Assembly (NCBI RefSeq): GCF_021018745.1
Contig: NZ_CP063845.1
Span: 868,001-932,000, forward strand
DNA from: Gloeobacter morelensis MG652769
GTDB lineage: Bacteria > Cyanobacteriota > Cyanobacteriia > Gloeobacterales > Gloeobacteraceae
Direction: 5' to 3'
DNA length: 64,000 nucleotides
The position numbers and the translations under genes were made by a program. Shown here piece by piece: positions 1 through 8,951 of the stretch (position 1 is its first letter; each line of letters begins with the position of its first letter). The notes under the pieces were generated by a model. The model did not search any database. It was given only the letters and a program-made list of their open reading frames with translations, and was not told where the DNA came from.

Positions 1-1
1 C

Positions 2-79
2 GCGCTCAAGTTTGTCAAATCGCCACTGGTGAGCCGTCTGGGCCGGGGTTTTATTGAATACCTCACAAGCCAGGTCTGA
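2..79 (+). CDS. 3' end of an unidentified gene (partial)
   Basis: Frame 2 is open from the left edge to a TGA at 77-79 and encodes about 25 C-terminal residues (ALKFVKSPLVSRLGRG, then FIEYLTSQV). The mix of basic and hydrophobic residues looks like a real protein tail, and the other two forward frames do not read as well. The N-terminal part lies outside the window, so the family cannot be named. This is a weak call resting on amino-acid composition only. Confidence 0.3.
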   Translation, partial: ALKFVKSPLVSRLGRGFIEYLTSQV

Positions 80-256
80 TGGCTGCTTTTTGTACAAACA
101 CGGTACGCTAAAGAATCTGGCAGTTGGATTGGCGTCCGGTCTGCACAACATTGTTATCCTCCGGTTGCTGCGTCTGAGCCCAGTCGATAAAATTCCAATG
201 CAAAGTCGCCAATTTGCTCAGAAGACCAAACAAGATCCTCGATGATTTGGCGGAGT

Positions 257-487
257 TTAGTAGGAGCCATCGTCAAGCTGGGCATCAGTGAAGACCATGA
301 TTCCAAGGCGGGGATCTCCCGGATGATACGATAGAAATTCAATACCAATCGGCTCTCCCGTCTCCTCGTCTTTAATTTGGATAATTCCGTCTCCAAGTTC
401 GGAACTAATCTGATTTTGAGTGGGCTCCTTCCAGAAAACCGTTAGAAGTTTTGTGCTCGGCTCGTAAAACACTTTCATGGAGGACAT
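257..487 (-). CDS. DUF2283 family protein
   Basis: A 76-residue protein starting MSSMKVFYEPSTKLLTVFW, with the family pattern of a first strand with a 'Y...LTV' core, a central acidic 'IIQIKDEETGEPIGIEFL' turn and strand, and a short tail. DUF2283 proteins are small beta-rich proteins often encoded just downstream of a DUF4258-like or RelE-like partner, as in toxin-antitoxin pairs. Here the upstream partner (475-787) ends inside this gene's first codons if its frame is restored, an overlap of 13 nt that is typical of translational coupling. The ATG at 485-487 is the natural start. By analogy this would be the antitoxin-like member; that role is inference. Confidence 0.7.
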   Translation of the reverse strand: MSSMKVFYEPSTKLLTVFWKEPTQNQISSELGDGIIQIKDEETGEPIGIEFLSYHPGDPRLGIMVFTDAQLDDGSY

Positions 488-787
488 AGGCGCTCTCCTG
501 CTTTGATGGCATCAGTTTGGTATGCGGCAATCAAAAAACCTTCTCCATTTAACCGTTTTGCAACAGCCACCATCCATCTTTCTACTTTGATTAGGAATGT
601 AAAAAAGAAGCACATTGGAATTTCTGCTGCTGCGCCTAATTTCTAACGGAGTGGTAAGGGCTTGTTTCACCAAATATTCTTTATCGAATAAATTGGGATG
701 CTTCTCCAAAAGCCTTTGCCAGTAGTTCTCGGTTGTTCTCACAGTGAACCCCGGCGGTGTTGCCACCTGAAACTTCCATGATGTCAT
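475..787 (-). pseudogene. Frameshifted DUF2283-partner protein (DUF4258/toxin-like)
   Basis: From the ATG at 787 the frame reads 91 residues, but after IPNQSR the sequence becomes Cys/Lys/Trp/Arg-rich (KMDGGCCKTVKWRR). The +1 frame from the same point reads RWMVAVAKRLNGEGFLIAAY and then ends ...DAIKAGERLCPP, which is the usual C-terminus of such DUF2283 partners. Removing one A from the GAAAG run (plus-strand T run about 579-581) joins both parts into about 103 residues, whose stop (475-477) overlaps the DUF2283 start. The gene is therefore either recently inactivated by a 1-nt insertion or carries a sequencing error. Toxin identity is inferred from context. Confidence 0.6.
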
Positions 788-893
788 CAGGCTTGAGCGC
801 TCACATTGCTTCGGGCTTCCCCATGCAATTACTATAAATTATGCTTGAGTACAGCAGGAAAGAGTCCTGGAGGCTAGATTCCATCTCCCCCGA

Positions 894-899
894 TATAAT
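894..899 (+). promoter_or_regulatory. Putative -10 box upstream of the phycobiliprotein lyase gene
   Basis: A perfect TATAAT lies in an AT-rich patch (gatataataaaaaa) that stands out in the GC-rich background, about 34-40 bp before the lyase start codon. No good -35 hexamer is seen at 16-18 bp spacing, so this could be an extended or activator-dependent promoter. Supported by position and consensus only. Confidence 0.4.
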
Positions 900-932
900 A
901 AAAAACGGCGTCAATGGACAGGTCTTGGGCTG

Positions 933-1571
933 ATGGCCATGGATGTGACCGATTTTTTTCGCGCCAGCGCCGGACGCTGGTTCTCGCAGCGCAATCGCCT
1001 CGATCTGACCGGCCGCCGCGCTGAGGGGGGCCGCAGCGAAGTCGAAATTGCCTGTCTGGCAGCCGACGATCCGCGCGCGGTCGGACTGTGCCGTCTCGGC
1101 GGTATCGATCCTGAGCGCGCCGCTGGAGCTTTACTTATCGAGTGGAAGGGTGCGCTCGATTTCGACACCAAGACCTACGCCGGCCGCTCTTTGCTGGTGA
1201 GTGTTCCCGACGCACCCGGCTCGGAGCAAGGAGATCTGGTGGCCCAGAATGGCGCGGGCGGTGAGCCGATGGTCGGGCGCTTTCGGATGGGCGAGGACGA
1301 CGCTCTGACTTTGTTGACCTGCCAGGGCGCTGTCGAGATCAAGGAGCGGTTGCTGTTTGCCAGCCCGAACCTGCGCCTGCGCGCGAGCGTGGTCACCGGC
1401 CCGGACGGCCTGAGTGTGACGACCTTCTGCTCGGAGGTGCGCAGGGCAGAAGCCCCCCCCGCTCAGCAGTCGCCGCAGACCCAGGCGCGCACCTGGCCCA
1501 GCCAGACGAACGAACTGCCAGATTGGATCACCGAGGAGATGGCCAACAAGGGCGATAACCCGGAGGTTTAG
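933..1571 (+). CDS. cpcS: CpcS/CpeS-type phycobiliprotein lyase
   Basis: A 212-residue protein of the CpcS/CpeS (T-type lipocalin-like) chromophore lyase family, which attaches phycocyanobilin or related bilins to cysteines of phycobiliprotein subunits. The family blocks are visible in order: DVTDFFRASAGRWFSQR at the N-terminus, the SEVEIACLAADDP block, WKGALDFD, VGRFRMGEDDALTLLT, ERLLFASPNLRLRASV and VTTFCSEVRR. The 35-40 residue C-terminal tail (Pro/Gln-rich, ending NKGDNPEV) is longer than in most homologues. There are two in-frame ATGs (933 and 939); MDVTDFF from 939 would match the family start better. The gene stands alone and is convergent with the MscS gene, overlapping it by 4 nt. 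Confidence 0.9.
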   Translation: MAMDVTDFFRASAGRWFSQRNRLDLTGRRAEGGRSEVEIACLAADDPRAVGLCRLGGIDPERAAGALLIEWKGALDFDTKTYAGRSLLVSVPDAPGSEQGDLVAQNGAGGEPMVGRFRMGEDDALTLLTCQGAVEIKERLLFASPNLRLRASVVTGPDGLSVTTFCSEVRRAEAPPAQQSPQTQARTWPSQTNELPDWITEEMANKGDNPEV

Positions 1572-2467
1572 CGGGAAGTCTCCTCCGGGCGGCGGCTGCC
1601 TGTCGGGGGAATGCTGCCGTTGGTGGTGCCGTCGATGACGACGCGCACCTCGCGCTGGGGAAAGGGAATCGCAATCCGGTGGGTGCGCAGGGCCGCCTCA
1701 ACGGCGAAGTTGAGCTGGGATTTGAGCCTTGGGATCAAATTGGGCGCACTTACCCAGACGAGAAGTTCGAGATTGAGCGACGAATCGCCGAAGCCAGCCA
1801 GCCACACCTCCGGCGCCGGCTCGGCCAGCACGCCTGTTTGTCGGGCTGCCACACCTAGCAATATCTGCCGGGTTCGGTCGAGATCGCTGCCGTAGGCGAC
1901 GCCGATGGGCAAACGTACCCGCGTCTGGGGCTTTCCGCGCGTCCAGTTGATGACACGGTTGCTCACAAATTCGGTGTTGGGGACGATGATCATGATGTTG
2001 TCGGGGGTGATGATCTCCGTCGAGCGCAGGCCGATGTGGCTGACATCGCCGATCGTGTCTCCGACGGTCACCCGGTCGCCCACCGAAATCGGCCGCTCCA
2101 GCAAAATGATCACCCCCGAAATTAAGTTGGAAGCGATATTTTGCAGTCCAAAACCGATGCCCACGCCCAGGGCGCTTGCCAGCACCACCAGACCGCTCAC
2201 GTCGATCCCTACGAAGCGCAGGGCGATGTAGAGTCCGGCGACGATAACCAGCACGTTGACTATCTGATCGAGGGCGTTGGCGAGGGTGGCTTCCAATCGG
2301 CCCGCCACCAGCTGCCGCACCAGCCGCCGCCCCTGGCGCCCGAGCCAGATGGACATCACGGTAAGCACCGCGAAGACCAGCACCGAGGTGGTTGAGACGG
2401 CCGTGCCGCTGATCGTAAACAGCGGCTGGGTAAAAAAACGGCCAAGATATTGCAGTACCTGCTCCAT
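1568..2467 (-). CDS. MscS-family small-conductance mechanosensitive channel
   Basis: A 299-residue inner-membrane protein with three N-terminal hydrophobic segments (about residues 15-38, 65-85 and 90-115) and the MscS core. Residues about 95-120 (VVLASALGVGIGFGLQNI, then ASNLISG) form the pore-lining TM3 with its Gly/Ala packing pattern. They are followed by the beta-domain (ISVGDRVTVGDTIGDVSHIGLRST) and the 'PNTEFVSNRVINWTR' motif. These channels open on membrane tension and release solutes on hypo-osmotic shock. The length matches the minimal E. coli MscS. The gene lies 36 bp downstream of the RNase II gene on the same strand and may be cotranscribed with it. Confidence 0.9.
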   Translation of the reverse strand: MEQVLQYLGRFFTQPLFTISGTAVSTTSVLVFAVLTVMSIWLGRQGRRLVRQLVAGRLEATLANALDQIVNVLVIVAGLYIALRFVGIDVSGLVVLASALGVGIGFGLQNIASNLISGVIILLERPISVGDRVTVGDTIGDVSHIGLRSTEIITPDNIMIIVPNTEFVSNRVINWTRGKPQTRVRLPIGVAYGSDLDRTRQILLGVAARQTGVLAEPAPEVWLAGFGDSSLNLELLVWVSAPNLIPRLKSQLNFAVEAALRTHRIAIPFPQREVRVVIDGTTNGSIPPTGSRRPEETSR

Positions 2468-2503
2468 GGGCCCCAGGTGTCGCTATCTTTTCTAGGGTAA
2501 CCG

Positions 2504-4501
2504 TCAGTGGGCCTGGCGCACTTCTTTGAGTACCAGCAGATCCTGGCGCGGGTCCACCTGCACGATCTGTAAATCGACCATCTCACCTTTGGAGACGGGC
2601 CGGTCGAGGCGGACCGGCAGCCTGAGGGCGACGTTCTCGAGCAGCACCAGCGCCCGCTGCGGGTCGCCGCCTAGATAGTCGAGCACCAGACCGGGCTGGA
2701 CCTGGTGGCGGCGGTGGCGCAGGTACTCGTAGATCCAATAGCGCTCCGAGAGCCGCTCGATCTGGGTGACCTCGTGGCCGGCGGCGTCGATCATGGCGAG
2801 CAACTCTTTGAGGTGCTCCAGGGTCAGCGGTGGCGGCTCGTGGCGCAGGTGGGCCTTGATTTGAAAGTGCACCAGCAGGTCGCTGTAGCGGCGGATGGGC
2901 GAGGTGGCCTGGGTGTAGGCGTCGAGACCCAACCCGGCGTGGCGGGCCGGGTAGACGCTCACCTCGCCGCGCTGCATGCAGCGGCAGACGGCAAATTCGC
3001 GCACCGGCCCGGCGGGCAGGCGCAGCAACTCGTCGGCAGGGGGCAGTTCGGGCGCCGGTTGGGTGCGAAAAGGCACCGGGATGCCCGCCTCGATGGCCAG
3101 CCGCGCCGCCAATTCCCCCGCCAGGATCATCATCTCGGAGACCAACAGCCGGGAAGCCGAATCCCCCAGAATCTCCAGGCGGATTTCGTCGTCTTTGACT
3201 TTGACCTGCGCTTCGGGCAAATCGATGCTGACCGCTCCGCGTTGGTGGCGGTGGCGGCGGCGGGCCAGGGCGATTTCGTGCAGGCGCGCAAGCACCGGCT
3301 CCTCGCCGCTGGCGATAAGCGGGTCAGCTTCTTCGTAGGTGACCGGGTAGACCGTGCGCACGAAAGCCGGGGTGACCTCGAAGTTCTCGACGGCACCGTC
3401 GGGACCGACGATGGCGCCGAAGCTCAAAGCACAGTTGAGTTGCCCCGGCAGCAGGCTCATCGGACCGGTGGCCAGTTCCGGCGGAAACATCGGGATGGCG
3501 CCGGTGGGCAGGTAGACGCTGGTGGCCCGCCGCCGGGCTTCCGCTTCGAGCGGGTCGCCCGGCTGCACCCAGCGGGTCGGATCCGCGATGTGGACCCACA
3601 ATTTTTCGCGGCCGTCCTCGAGCATTTCAAGGCTCAGGCCGTCGTCGATTTCGCGGGTCGATTCGTCGTCGATCGTGTAGATGGCAAGCCGGCCAAAATC
3701 GCGGCGCGAGGCCGGATCGACCGGCGGATTCTCCAGCAACTTGCGGGCGTATTCGATTACCGGAGTGCCGAAGTGCACCGGAATGCCCGAGCGGCGCAGG
3801 TGAATATTTTCGTGGGGCGACCAGAGCCTGAGGGCGACCAAAAGGGCAATCGCGTCCTCGCTGCGGGTGGTGTGGCCCAACTGGCTGAGCACGTCCTGGG
3901 CGCTTGCGCGGTCGGAAGCTTCGTCTCCCCACAGCGCGTAGCGTTCGAGGGCATCGAGGCGCAACCGGTCGCTGGGCTCCCATTCGTCTGTGGCCCCACC
4001 CAACACCGATTGCACTCTAGCTAGAAAGCGCGCCTGTTCCTGGGCTTTGCGCTGCTCGACCGCCTGCTGGTGGCGCAACTCCTCGACCTGGGCGTTCGGG
4101 CGCGGCTCGTAACCATCGCCCTTTTGCTTGAAGTAGAGCCGGTCTTCGCTCAGTAGACAGTGGGCCGCGTAGCAAGCGGCGGGAGCGGCGGTGTCAAACA
4201 GCAGCTGGGCGAGATCCTCGGGGCTTACCAGCGCGTGGCTCTCGCGAAAAAGCTCCCAGGCCACCTCCAGATCCGCCTGGTCCAGGTAATTTTGCACCTG
4301 CGCCTCAAAAGCCGGCAGTTCGCTGGTCCGGTAAGGGCCACCGGCCACCTGATAAGTGATCTGCCGGGGATGCACGGTCTGGGTGTTGCCCGTCTGGGTC
4401 TGGAGGTTGAGATTTTTCTTGCCGTCCGGGCCGCTGATCACTCCCAAGCGGCGGCCTCCTTGCAGGCGAAATTCCACCAGAGTCCCTCTTTCCACAAACA
4501 T
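2504..4501 (-). CDS. RNase II/R family exoribonuclease (Zam-like)
   Basis: A 665-residue 3'-5' exoribonuclease of the RNB family. The catalytic block 'IYTIDDESTREIDDGLSLE' (about residues 258-276) carries the clustered Asp residues that coordinate Mg2+. It is followed by HIADPTRWVQPGD, YLPTGAIPMFPPEL and, near residue 525, the RNB signature 'YTQATSPIRRYSDLLVH'. The C-terminus (from about 590) is a short S1-like OB fold. The N-terminal approximately 150 residues are the cyanobacterial/chloroplast-type extension rather than CSD domains. Synechocystis Zam (acetazolamide resistance) is the closest well-known relative by architecture. It probably acts in mRNA and rRNA turnover. Confidence 0.88.
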   Translation of the reverse strand: MFVERGTLVEFRLQGGRRLGVISGPDGKKNLNLQTQTGNTQTVHPRQITYQVAGGPYRTSELPAFEAQVQNYLDQADLEVAWELFRESHALVSPEDLAQLLFDTAAPAACYAAHCLLSEDRLYFKQKGDGYEPRPNAQVEELRHQQAVEQRKAQEQARFLARVQSVLGGATDEWEPSDRLRLDALERYALWGDEASDRASAQDVLSQLGHTTRSEDAIALLVALRLWSPHENIHLRRSGIPVHFGTPVIEYARKLLENPPVDPASRRDFGRLAIYTIDDESTREIDDGLSLEMLEDGREKLWVHIADPTRWVQPGDPLEAEARRRATSVYLPTGAIPMFPPELATGPMSLLPGQLNCALSFGAIVGPDGAVENFEVTPAFVRTVYPVTYEEADPLIASGEEPVLARLHEIALARRRHRHQRGAVSIDLPEAQVKVKDDEIRLEILGDSASRLLVSEMMILAGELAARLAIEAGIPVPFRTQPAPELPPADELLRLPAGPVREFAVCRCMQRGEVSVYPARHAGLGLDAYTQATSPIRRYSDLLVHFQIKAHLRHEPPPLTLEHLKELLAMIDAAGHEVTQIERLSERYWIYEYLRHRRHQVQPGLVLDYLGGDPQRALVLLENVALRLPVRLDRPVSKGEMVDLQIVQVDPRQDLLVLKEVRQAH

Positions 4502-4667
4502 CCAGCCAGTGCGCAGTACCTGCCTACTTTATCCGCAGGCCCGCGCCGCTCGGAAGCGATTGACGCAATTCTCTGCAATGGCGCAAGTCCGCAGGTAGAA
4601 GTTTTTATCGGTACCGACAGGCCGTCGAGCCCAAAGCGAACGTATCTATCAAAAGCCAACGCCGCCT

Positions 4668-4955
4668 TCAGCACCCGCTTTCGGAGACCTGGGCCCCCGG
4701 ACAGGCAAGCCGCATCAGCCAGTCGATGTAGCGCATGGCGTGGGCTTGGGCCAGTTCGGGGGTTGCAAAACAGAGCAGCGGCTCGCCGAAGGGTTGGCCC
4801 TGCGGATCGAGCAGGTCGGCCACATAGCCGCGCATCAGCCAGCGCGTCGAGATGCGCCAGCTGCGGTAGGTCCGCTGCGTGCAAAGATGGGCGTCGCTTT
4901 TTTGAAAGCGGTGCTCGCGCCTGTGGGCTTCGCGCTGAAAAAGGCGGCAGCGCAA
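4668..4955 (-). CDS. Small conserved-looking hypothetical protein
   Basis: The frame 4668-5087 is open on the minus strand. The part from about residue 45 to the end (RTYRSWRISTRWLMRGY, VADLLDPQGQPFGEPLL, then CFATPELAQAHAMRYIDWL) looks like a real domain, with Trp/Arg-rich strands, an 'LDPQGQPFGEP' turn and a C-terminal amphipathic helix. The far N-terminal section from 5087 is Arg/Ser-rich and looks non-coding. No ATG fits the domain edge; a TTG at 4953-4955 would give 95 residues, and the internal ATG at 4835 only 55. Function is unknown, and the start is uncertain. Confidence 0.4.
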   Translation of the reverse strand: MRCRLFQREAHRREHRFQKSDAHLCTQRTYRSWRISTRWLMRGYVADLLDPQGQPFGEPLLCFATPELAQAHAMRYIDWLMRLACPGAQVSESGC

Positions 4956-5314
4956 CGCTGCAAGCCGGGTTGAATGTTTGCGGAGCGAAGAGCGCGGATC
5001 TTCGCATTTTGCGCGCCTAGACAGGGTGATCGTACTGGAGGGGTGGCTGTTGGGCATCGTGCAACCGCGGAATGACGGCAACAACACATGGGAGCGAATA
5101 CTCGGGGGAAAGGCGGATAGGCTATGGGTCGGTTATAGCAAGTTCCCCGAAAAACGCAGGTAATCCAGTGTACAAAATTTACATTGCCGACTGGTGCAAC
5201 CCCGGTTGAAGTTCACCTTTTTGTGGGTAAAAAGTCGGTATGACTGCAAATCTCCAGACAGTGCTTTACCGTCCAGCCTTGGAATATATAGAGACTTTTC
5301 TGTGGCGATGCCGC
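4956..5314. other. Intergenic region, no gene supported
   Basis: About 360 bp between the small hypothetical gene and the histone-deacetylase-like gene, both on the minus strand. It contains an AT-richer stretch (about 5150-5310) that could hold the terminator of the deacetylase gene and a promoter, but no convincing hairpin-plus-U-tract or -35/-10 pair is visible. The open frames crossing it are continuations of shadow frames of the neighbours. Confidence 0.4.
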
Positions 5315-6238
5315 TCAGGCGCGGTGATAAACCTCGGCGGCGGCTCGGTGCAGTAGGGCGTGCCGCGCCACCAGCGCGTCGAGATCGTTGTCGTAGCCGC
5401 CGCCGATGACGGCTGCCACCGGTATGCCCCGCTTCAGACAGAGGCCCAGCACCGCGCGGTCGCGCTCGAACAATCCCCGGTCGGTGAGGGCGAGCTTGCC
5501 CAGTTTGTCGCTGCGGTGAGGATCGACCCCGGCGTCGTAGAGCACCAGGTCGGGGCGGACGGTCTCGATGAGCCCCGGCAGATGCTCGTTCAGGACGCGC
5601 AGGTAGGCATCGTCGTCCAACCCTACGGGCAGCGGGACGTCCAGATCGCTGCGCTGCTTGCGGCCGGGGAAATTTTGTTCGCAGTGCATCGAGAAGGTGA
5701 ACACCCCGGGTTCGTCCGCGAAAATCCAGGCGGTGCCGTCGCCCTGGTGCACATCGAGATCGACGACGAGCACGCGGCGCACCTGTCCCTCGGCCAACAG
5801 CACCCGGGCGCTCACCGCCAGATCGTTGAAGATGCAAAAGCCGGAACCAAAGTCCGCAAAGGCGTGGTGGGTGCCGCCGCAGGTGTTGCAGGCGAGACCG
5901 TGGCTGAGGGCGAGCCGGGCCGTCAGGATCGTGCCGCCCACGGCGGTGCAGGTGCGCTCGACTAGAGCCGGACTCCAGGGCAGGCCGATGCGCCGAAATT
6001 CTTGAGCACTTAAGATCCCTGCGCAAAAATCGGCGACGTAGCGCGGCGCGTGCACCAGCGTCAGCCACTCCCAACCGGCCCGCTCCGGCTCCCAGAATTG
6101 CTGCGGCCGGGCGACACCGTGGTTGAGCAGATAGTGATAGAGGCGGCTGAATTTGCCCATCGGAAAGCGATGGGCCGGGGGTAAGCTCGCTTCGTAGCGG
6201 GGGCTGTAGACGAAGGGCAATTCCATAAAAGGTGCCAA
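5315..6238 (-). CDS. Histone deacetylase-fold amidohydrolase
   Basis: A 307-residue arginase/deacetylase-fold Zn enzyme. The active-site motifs appear in order: THHAFADFGSGFCIFND (tandem catalytic His, then the FCxFND loop), DLDVHQGDGTA (Zn-binding Asp and His), LYDAGVDPHRSDKLG (third Zn ligand Asp) and IGGGYD near the end. Bacterial members are AcuC-like or acetylpolyamine/N-acetyl amide hydrolases; the natural substrate cannot be read from sequence. An ATG at 6226 (MELPF) is an alternative to the one at 6238. It follows rpoZ by 28 bp on the same strand, so gmk, rpoZ and this gene may form a transcription unit. Confidence 0.9.
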   Translation of the reverse strand: MAPFMELPFVYSPRYEASLPPAHRFPMGKFSRLYHYLLNHGVARPQQFWEPERAGWEWLTLVHAPRYVADFCAGILSAQEFRRIGLPWSPALVERTCTAVGGTILTARLALSHGLACNTCGGTHHAFADFGSGFCIFNDLAVSARVLLAEGQVRRVLVVDLDVHQGDGTAWIFADEPGVFTFSMHCEQNFPGRKQRSDLDVPLPVGLDDDAYLRVLNEHLPGLIETVRPDLVLYDAGVDPHRSDKLGKLALTDRGLFERDRAVLGLCLKRGIPVAAVIGGGYDNDLDALVARHALLHRAAAEVYHRA

Positions 6239-6266
6239 ATGTCAGCAGGCGCACCCTGACATCTGG

Positions 6267-6503
6267 CTAATCGCCGATGATTTCAGGTTCGTTCATTTCG
6301 TCGGACATCTCGAAGATGGCCCGCAGCACCGGCTTGAAGTTGCCGTCGTCGTCGTTGAGATCTTCGTAGCGGCGGCGCTTGGCACGGTTGGCCACCTGGA
6401 CGGTGATGCGATAGCGGTTGGCGGCGGCGTCGACCAGTTGCTCGACGCGGCGCATCAACTCTGCGGTTTCAACCACCGGCTGGTTCATCGGGTATTTCCT
6501 CAA
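6267..6503 (-). CDS. rpoZ: RNA polymerase omega subunit
   Basis: A 78-residue omega subunit with the cyanobacterial pattern '[19 protein letters not shown]', then '[15 protein letters not shown]' and the acidic tail ending EPEIIGD. Omega helps fold and assemble the beta' subunit of RNA polymerase. The ATG at 6488 (MNQPVVE) is an equally good start and would reduce the overlap with gmk from 35 to 20 nt. The gmk-rpoZ pairing is widespread in bacteria and supports both calls. Confidence 0.93.
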   Translation of the reverse strand: MRKYPMNQPVVETAELMRRVEQLVDAAANRYRITVQVANRAKRRRYEDLNDDDGNFKPVLRAIFEMSDEMNEPEIIGD

Positions 6504-7041
6504 ACAACAGACGTTCTACTGCTTCGACGGCCGCCGCCAGTTTGTCGTTGACCACCTGGTAATCGAAGCGGTCGGCCAGGGCCAGTTCTTCACAGGCGCG
6601 CGCCAGACGGCGCTCGATGGCCTCCGGAGCCTCGGTGCCGCGGGAGCGCAGGCGCTCCGCCAGCACCGCCAGCGAAGGCGGGCGAATGAATACCAGCATA
6701 GCCGCCGGGAAGTTGTTTTTGACCTGCAGCGCCCCTTGCACTTCGATTTCGAGGACCACCGGCTCGCCCACTGCGAGCCGTTCGAGCACCGGAGTCTTGG
6801 GAGTGCCGTAGTAGTTGCCGACATAGCAGGCCCACTCCAGCAGATTATCGGTGGCGATCCATTCTTCGAATTCGGCAATGCTCAAAAAGCGATAGTCCGT
6901 GCCGTCGACCTCGCCGGGGCGCGGAGCGCGGGTGGTGGCCGACACCGAGACATAGAGCCCCGGGTGGCGCTCGCGCACCTCCTGCAAAATCGTGTCTTTG
7001 CCCACGCCGCTCGGGCCGGTGAGCACCATCAGCCTACTCAA
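6469..7041 (-). CDS. gmk: Guanylate kinase
   Basis: Phosphorylates GMP to GDP in purine nucleotide synthesis. The P-loop '[13 protein letters not shown]' lies at the N-terminus, followed by the GMP-binding '[20 protein letters not shown]' block and 'EIEVQGA'. The open frame continues upstream to 7212 without family similarity. A TTG at 7039-7041 (LSRLMVL) or the ATG at 7027-7029 are the likely starts, giving 186-190 residues as usual for Gmk. The gene overlaps rpoZ at its 3' end. It is transcribed divergently from the RqcH gene at 7211. Confidence 0.92.
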   Translation of the reverse strand: MSRLMVLTGPSGVGKDTILQEVRERHPGLYVSVSATTRAPRPGEVDGTDYRFLSIAEFEEWIATDNLLEWACYVGNYYGTPKTPVLERLAVGEPVVLEIEVQGALQVKNNFPAAMLVFIRPPSLAVLAERLRSRGTEAPEAIERRLARACEELALADRFDYQVVNDKLAAAVEAVERLLFEEIPDEPAGG

Positions 7042-7210
7042 GGGCCGCCCCGCAGGCGATCCGCCGGATCGCCGATAAAATGGCAGGGCCTGAAGCGCAG
7101 TGTTCCAATCCAATGGGCCGGACGTCCATACAAGCAGGTACAGCATTTCCCGCATCCCATCGTAACGCGCCCGCCTCCAGGGGGCGGGGCACGCAGGAGC
7201 AGGGCTGAGC

Positions 7211-8926
7211 ATGCAAGCCGTCGATTTTACGGCCCTCAGCGCAGCACGCGCCGAAATCCAATCGGCATGGATTCCGGCGCGCGTTGAGCAGATTCGCCAG
7301 GACGACTATCAGACTATCAAGCTGCAACTGAAAACCTTTGCCGCCCAGCGCTGGCTGGTGGCCAGCTGCCACCCCCAGGCGGCCCGGCTGCACATGGGCG
7401 AAGCGAGCCGGGGCAAGGGGGCGCGCTTTTCCTTTGCTTCGACCCTGCATCAGTACCTGGGGGGCCGGGTGCTGGTGCGCTGTGTGCAGCCGCAGTGGGA
7501 GCGGATCGTGCGGCTGGGTTTCGCCCGTCGCCCCGAGCAGGAGCCGGAGGTGGAACTGCATGTCGAGGTGATGGGCAAGTACAGCAACATCGTCCTCACC
7601 GATCCGGGCGGCCAGATCCTGGCTCTGGCCCACTCGGTGTCGGCCGCCCAGTCGCGGGTGCGGCCTTTGCTGTTGGGAGAAATCTACCAGTCGCCGCCGC
7701 CCTTGAGTGGTCCCATCCCCAACCCCGACGAACCCTTTGCAAGCTGGTGCGCCCGGCTTTCGGTGGTGCCCGGTCCTTTTGCCCCCGCTTTGTTTAAGGC
7801 TTACCGCGGGGTCAGCCAGACCCTTGCCCAGCAGATGCTCGCCGAGGCGCATCTACCCACAAAAGTGGATGTTGTCGAACTTACAGAAATCGACTGGCGG
7901 AGGCTCTGGGAACTCTGGCGGCAGTGGCTCGCCTGCCTCGTGCAGGGCAGCTACCGCCCCGGCTGGACCACCGGCGGCTACACGGTGCTCGGTTGGGATC
8001 TGCGCGCCCCCGAGCGCAGCGTGCACACCCTGCTAGATCGCTACTACACCGCCCAGTTGCAGGTGGACCTGCTGCGCGCCCGCCGCTCGCGGTTGCAACA
8101 GATCCTCAAAGCGGCCCTTGCCAAGGCCGTCAAGCGGCGCGTGGCCCTTGAGCAGATGCTCGCCGGTGCCGCCGAGGGTGAGCGCCACAAGCAGATGGCC
8201 GATTTATTGATGGCCCACCTGCACCAGGGGGCCGAGCCGGGGGCCCAGCGCGTCGTGCTGGAGGACTTCGAAAGCGGCGAACCTGTCAATATTCCCCTCG
8301 ATCCGACCAAAGACCTGGTGGCCAACGCCCAGGCTTACTACCGCCTGCACCGCAAGGCGAAGCGCGCCCAGCAGGCAGTGGCGCCGCTGTTGGAGCAAGC
8401 CCGCGAGGAGGTGGCTTATCTGGAGCAAGTCGGTGCCACCGTCGAACTATTGGGCGAGAGCACCGACCTCGAAGCGCTGCTGGAAGTGGAAGAAGAACTG
8501 GTCCAGCAGAAGTATGTCGAGGCCAAAGAGAAGCCGGCCACATCCGCTGAGACTGTGCCCTTTCACCGCTTTCTTCTAGAAGGCGAGCGTCTCGTGCTGG
8601 TGGGACGCAACAACCGCCAGAACGACCGGCTCACTTTCGAAGTGGCCTCGCCCGCGGACTTGTGGTTTCATGCCCAGGAGATTCCCGGCTCCCACGTGGT
8701 GCTCAAATTGCCCCCCGGCCAGCAGGCCGACCCCGAGCAGATTCAACTGGCGGCCAACGTCGCCGCTTACTTCAGCCAGGCCCGCCAGAGCGCCTTTGTG
8801 CCGGTGATTTATACCGAGCGGCGCTTCGTGCGCAAACTCAAAGGCGGACGACCCGGCCTGGTCACCTTCCGCGACGAAAAAGTGATCTGGGGCAATCCCA
8901 ACGCGCTTCCCGACAGAGGAACATAG
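7211..8926 (+). CDS. rqcH: NFACT family protein (RqcH/Rqc2 homologue)
   Basis: A 571-residue NFACT-N / coiled-coil / NFACT-R protein. The N-terminus (MQAVDFTALSAARAEI) and the VEVMGKYSNIVLTD block are the NFACT-N domain (about 1-210), residues about 270-430 form the coiled-coil region, and 'RFLLEGERLVLVGRNNRQND..TFEVASPADLWFHAQEIPGSHVVL' is the NFACT-R domain. The family binds stalled 50S subunits and recruits tRNA-Ala to add C-terminal alanine tails that mark nascent chains for degradation; older annotation calls it fibronectin-binding protein. The length is close to Bacillus RqcH. Confidence 0.88.
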   Translation: MQAVDFTALSAARAEIQSAWIPARVEQIRQDDYQTIKLQLKTFAAQRWLVASCHPQAARLHMGEASRGKGARFSFASTLHQYLGGRVLVRCVQPQWERIVRLGFARRPEQEPEVELHVEVMGKYSNIVLTDPGGQILALAHSVSAAQSRVRPLLLGEIYQSPPPLSGPIPNPDEPFASWCARLSVVPGPFAPALFKAYRGVSQTLAQQMLAEAHLPTKVDVVELTEIDWRRLWELWRQWLACLVQGSYRPGWTTGGYTVLGWDLRAPERSVHTLLDRYYTAQLQVDLLRARRSRLQQILKAALAKAVKRRVALEQMLAGAAEGERHKQMADLLMAHLHQGAEPGAQRVVLEDFESGEPVNIPLDPTKDLVANAQAYYRLHRKAKRAQQAVAPLLEQAREEVAYLEQVGATVELLGESTDLEALLEVEEELVQQKYVEAKEKPATSAETVPFHRFLLEGERLVLVGRNNRQNDRLTFEVASPADLWFHAQEIPGSHVVLKLPPGQQADPEQIQLAANVAAYFSQARQSAFVPVIYTERRFVRKLKGGRPGLVTFRDEKVIWGNPNALPDRGT

Positions 8927-8951
8927 AATCGCCCCAGCGCCTAACTTTTCT

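Noticed and set aside
2705-4024. A 439-residue plus-strand frame
   Set aside because: Lies entirely antisense to the RNase II gene, is Gly/Ala/Arg/Gln-rich with no domain, and follows from the GC-skewed third codon positions of the real gene.
5133-5314. A C-terminal extension of the deacetylase-region frame with CTSRQCKFCTLDY
   Set aside because: This frame is not that of the deacetylase-like gene, which stops at 5315; the Cys-rich part is an accidental open stretch.
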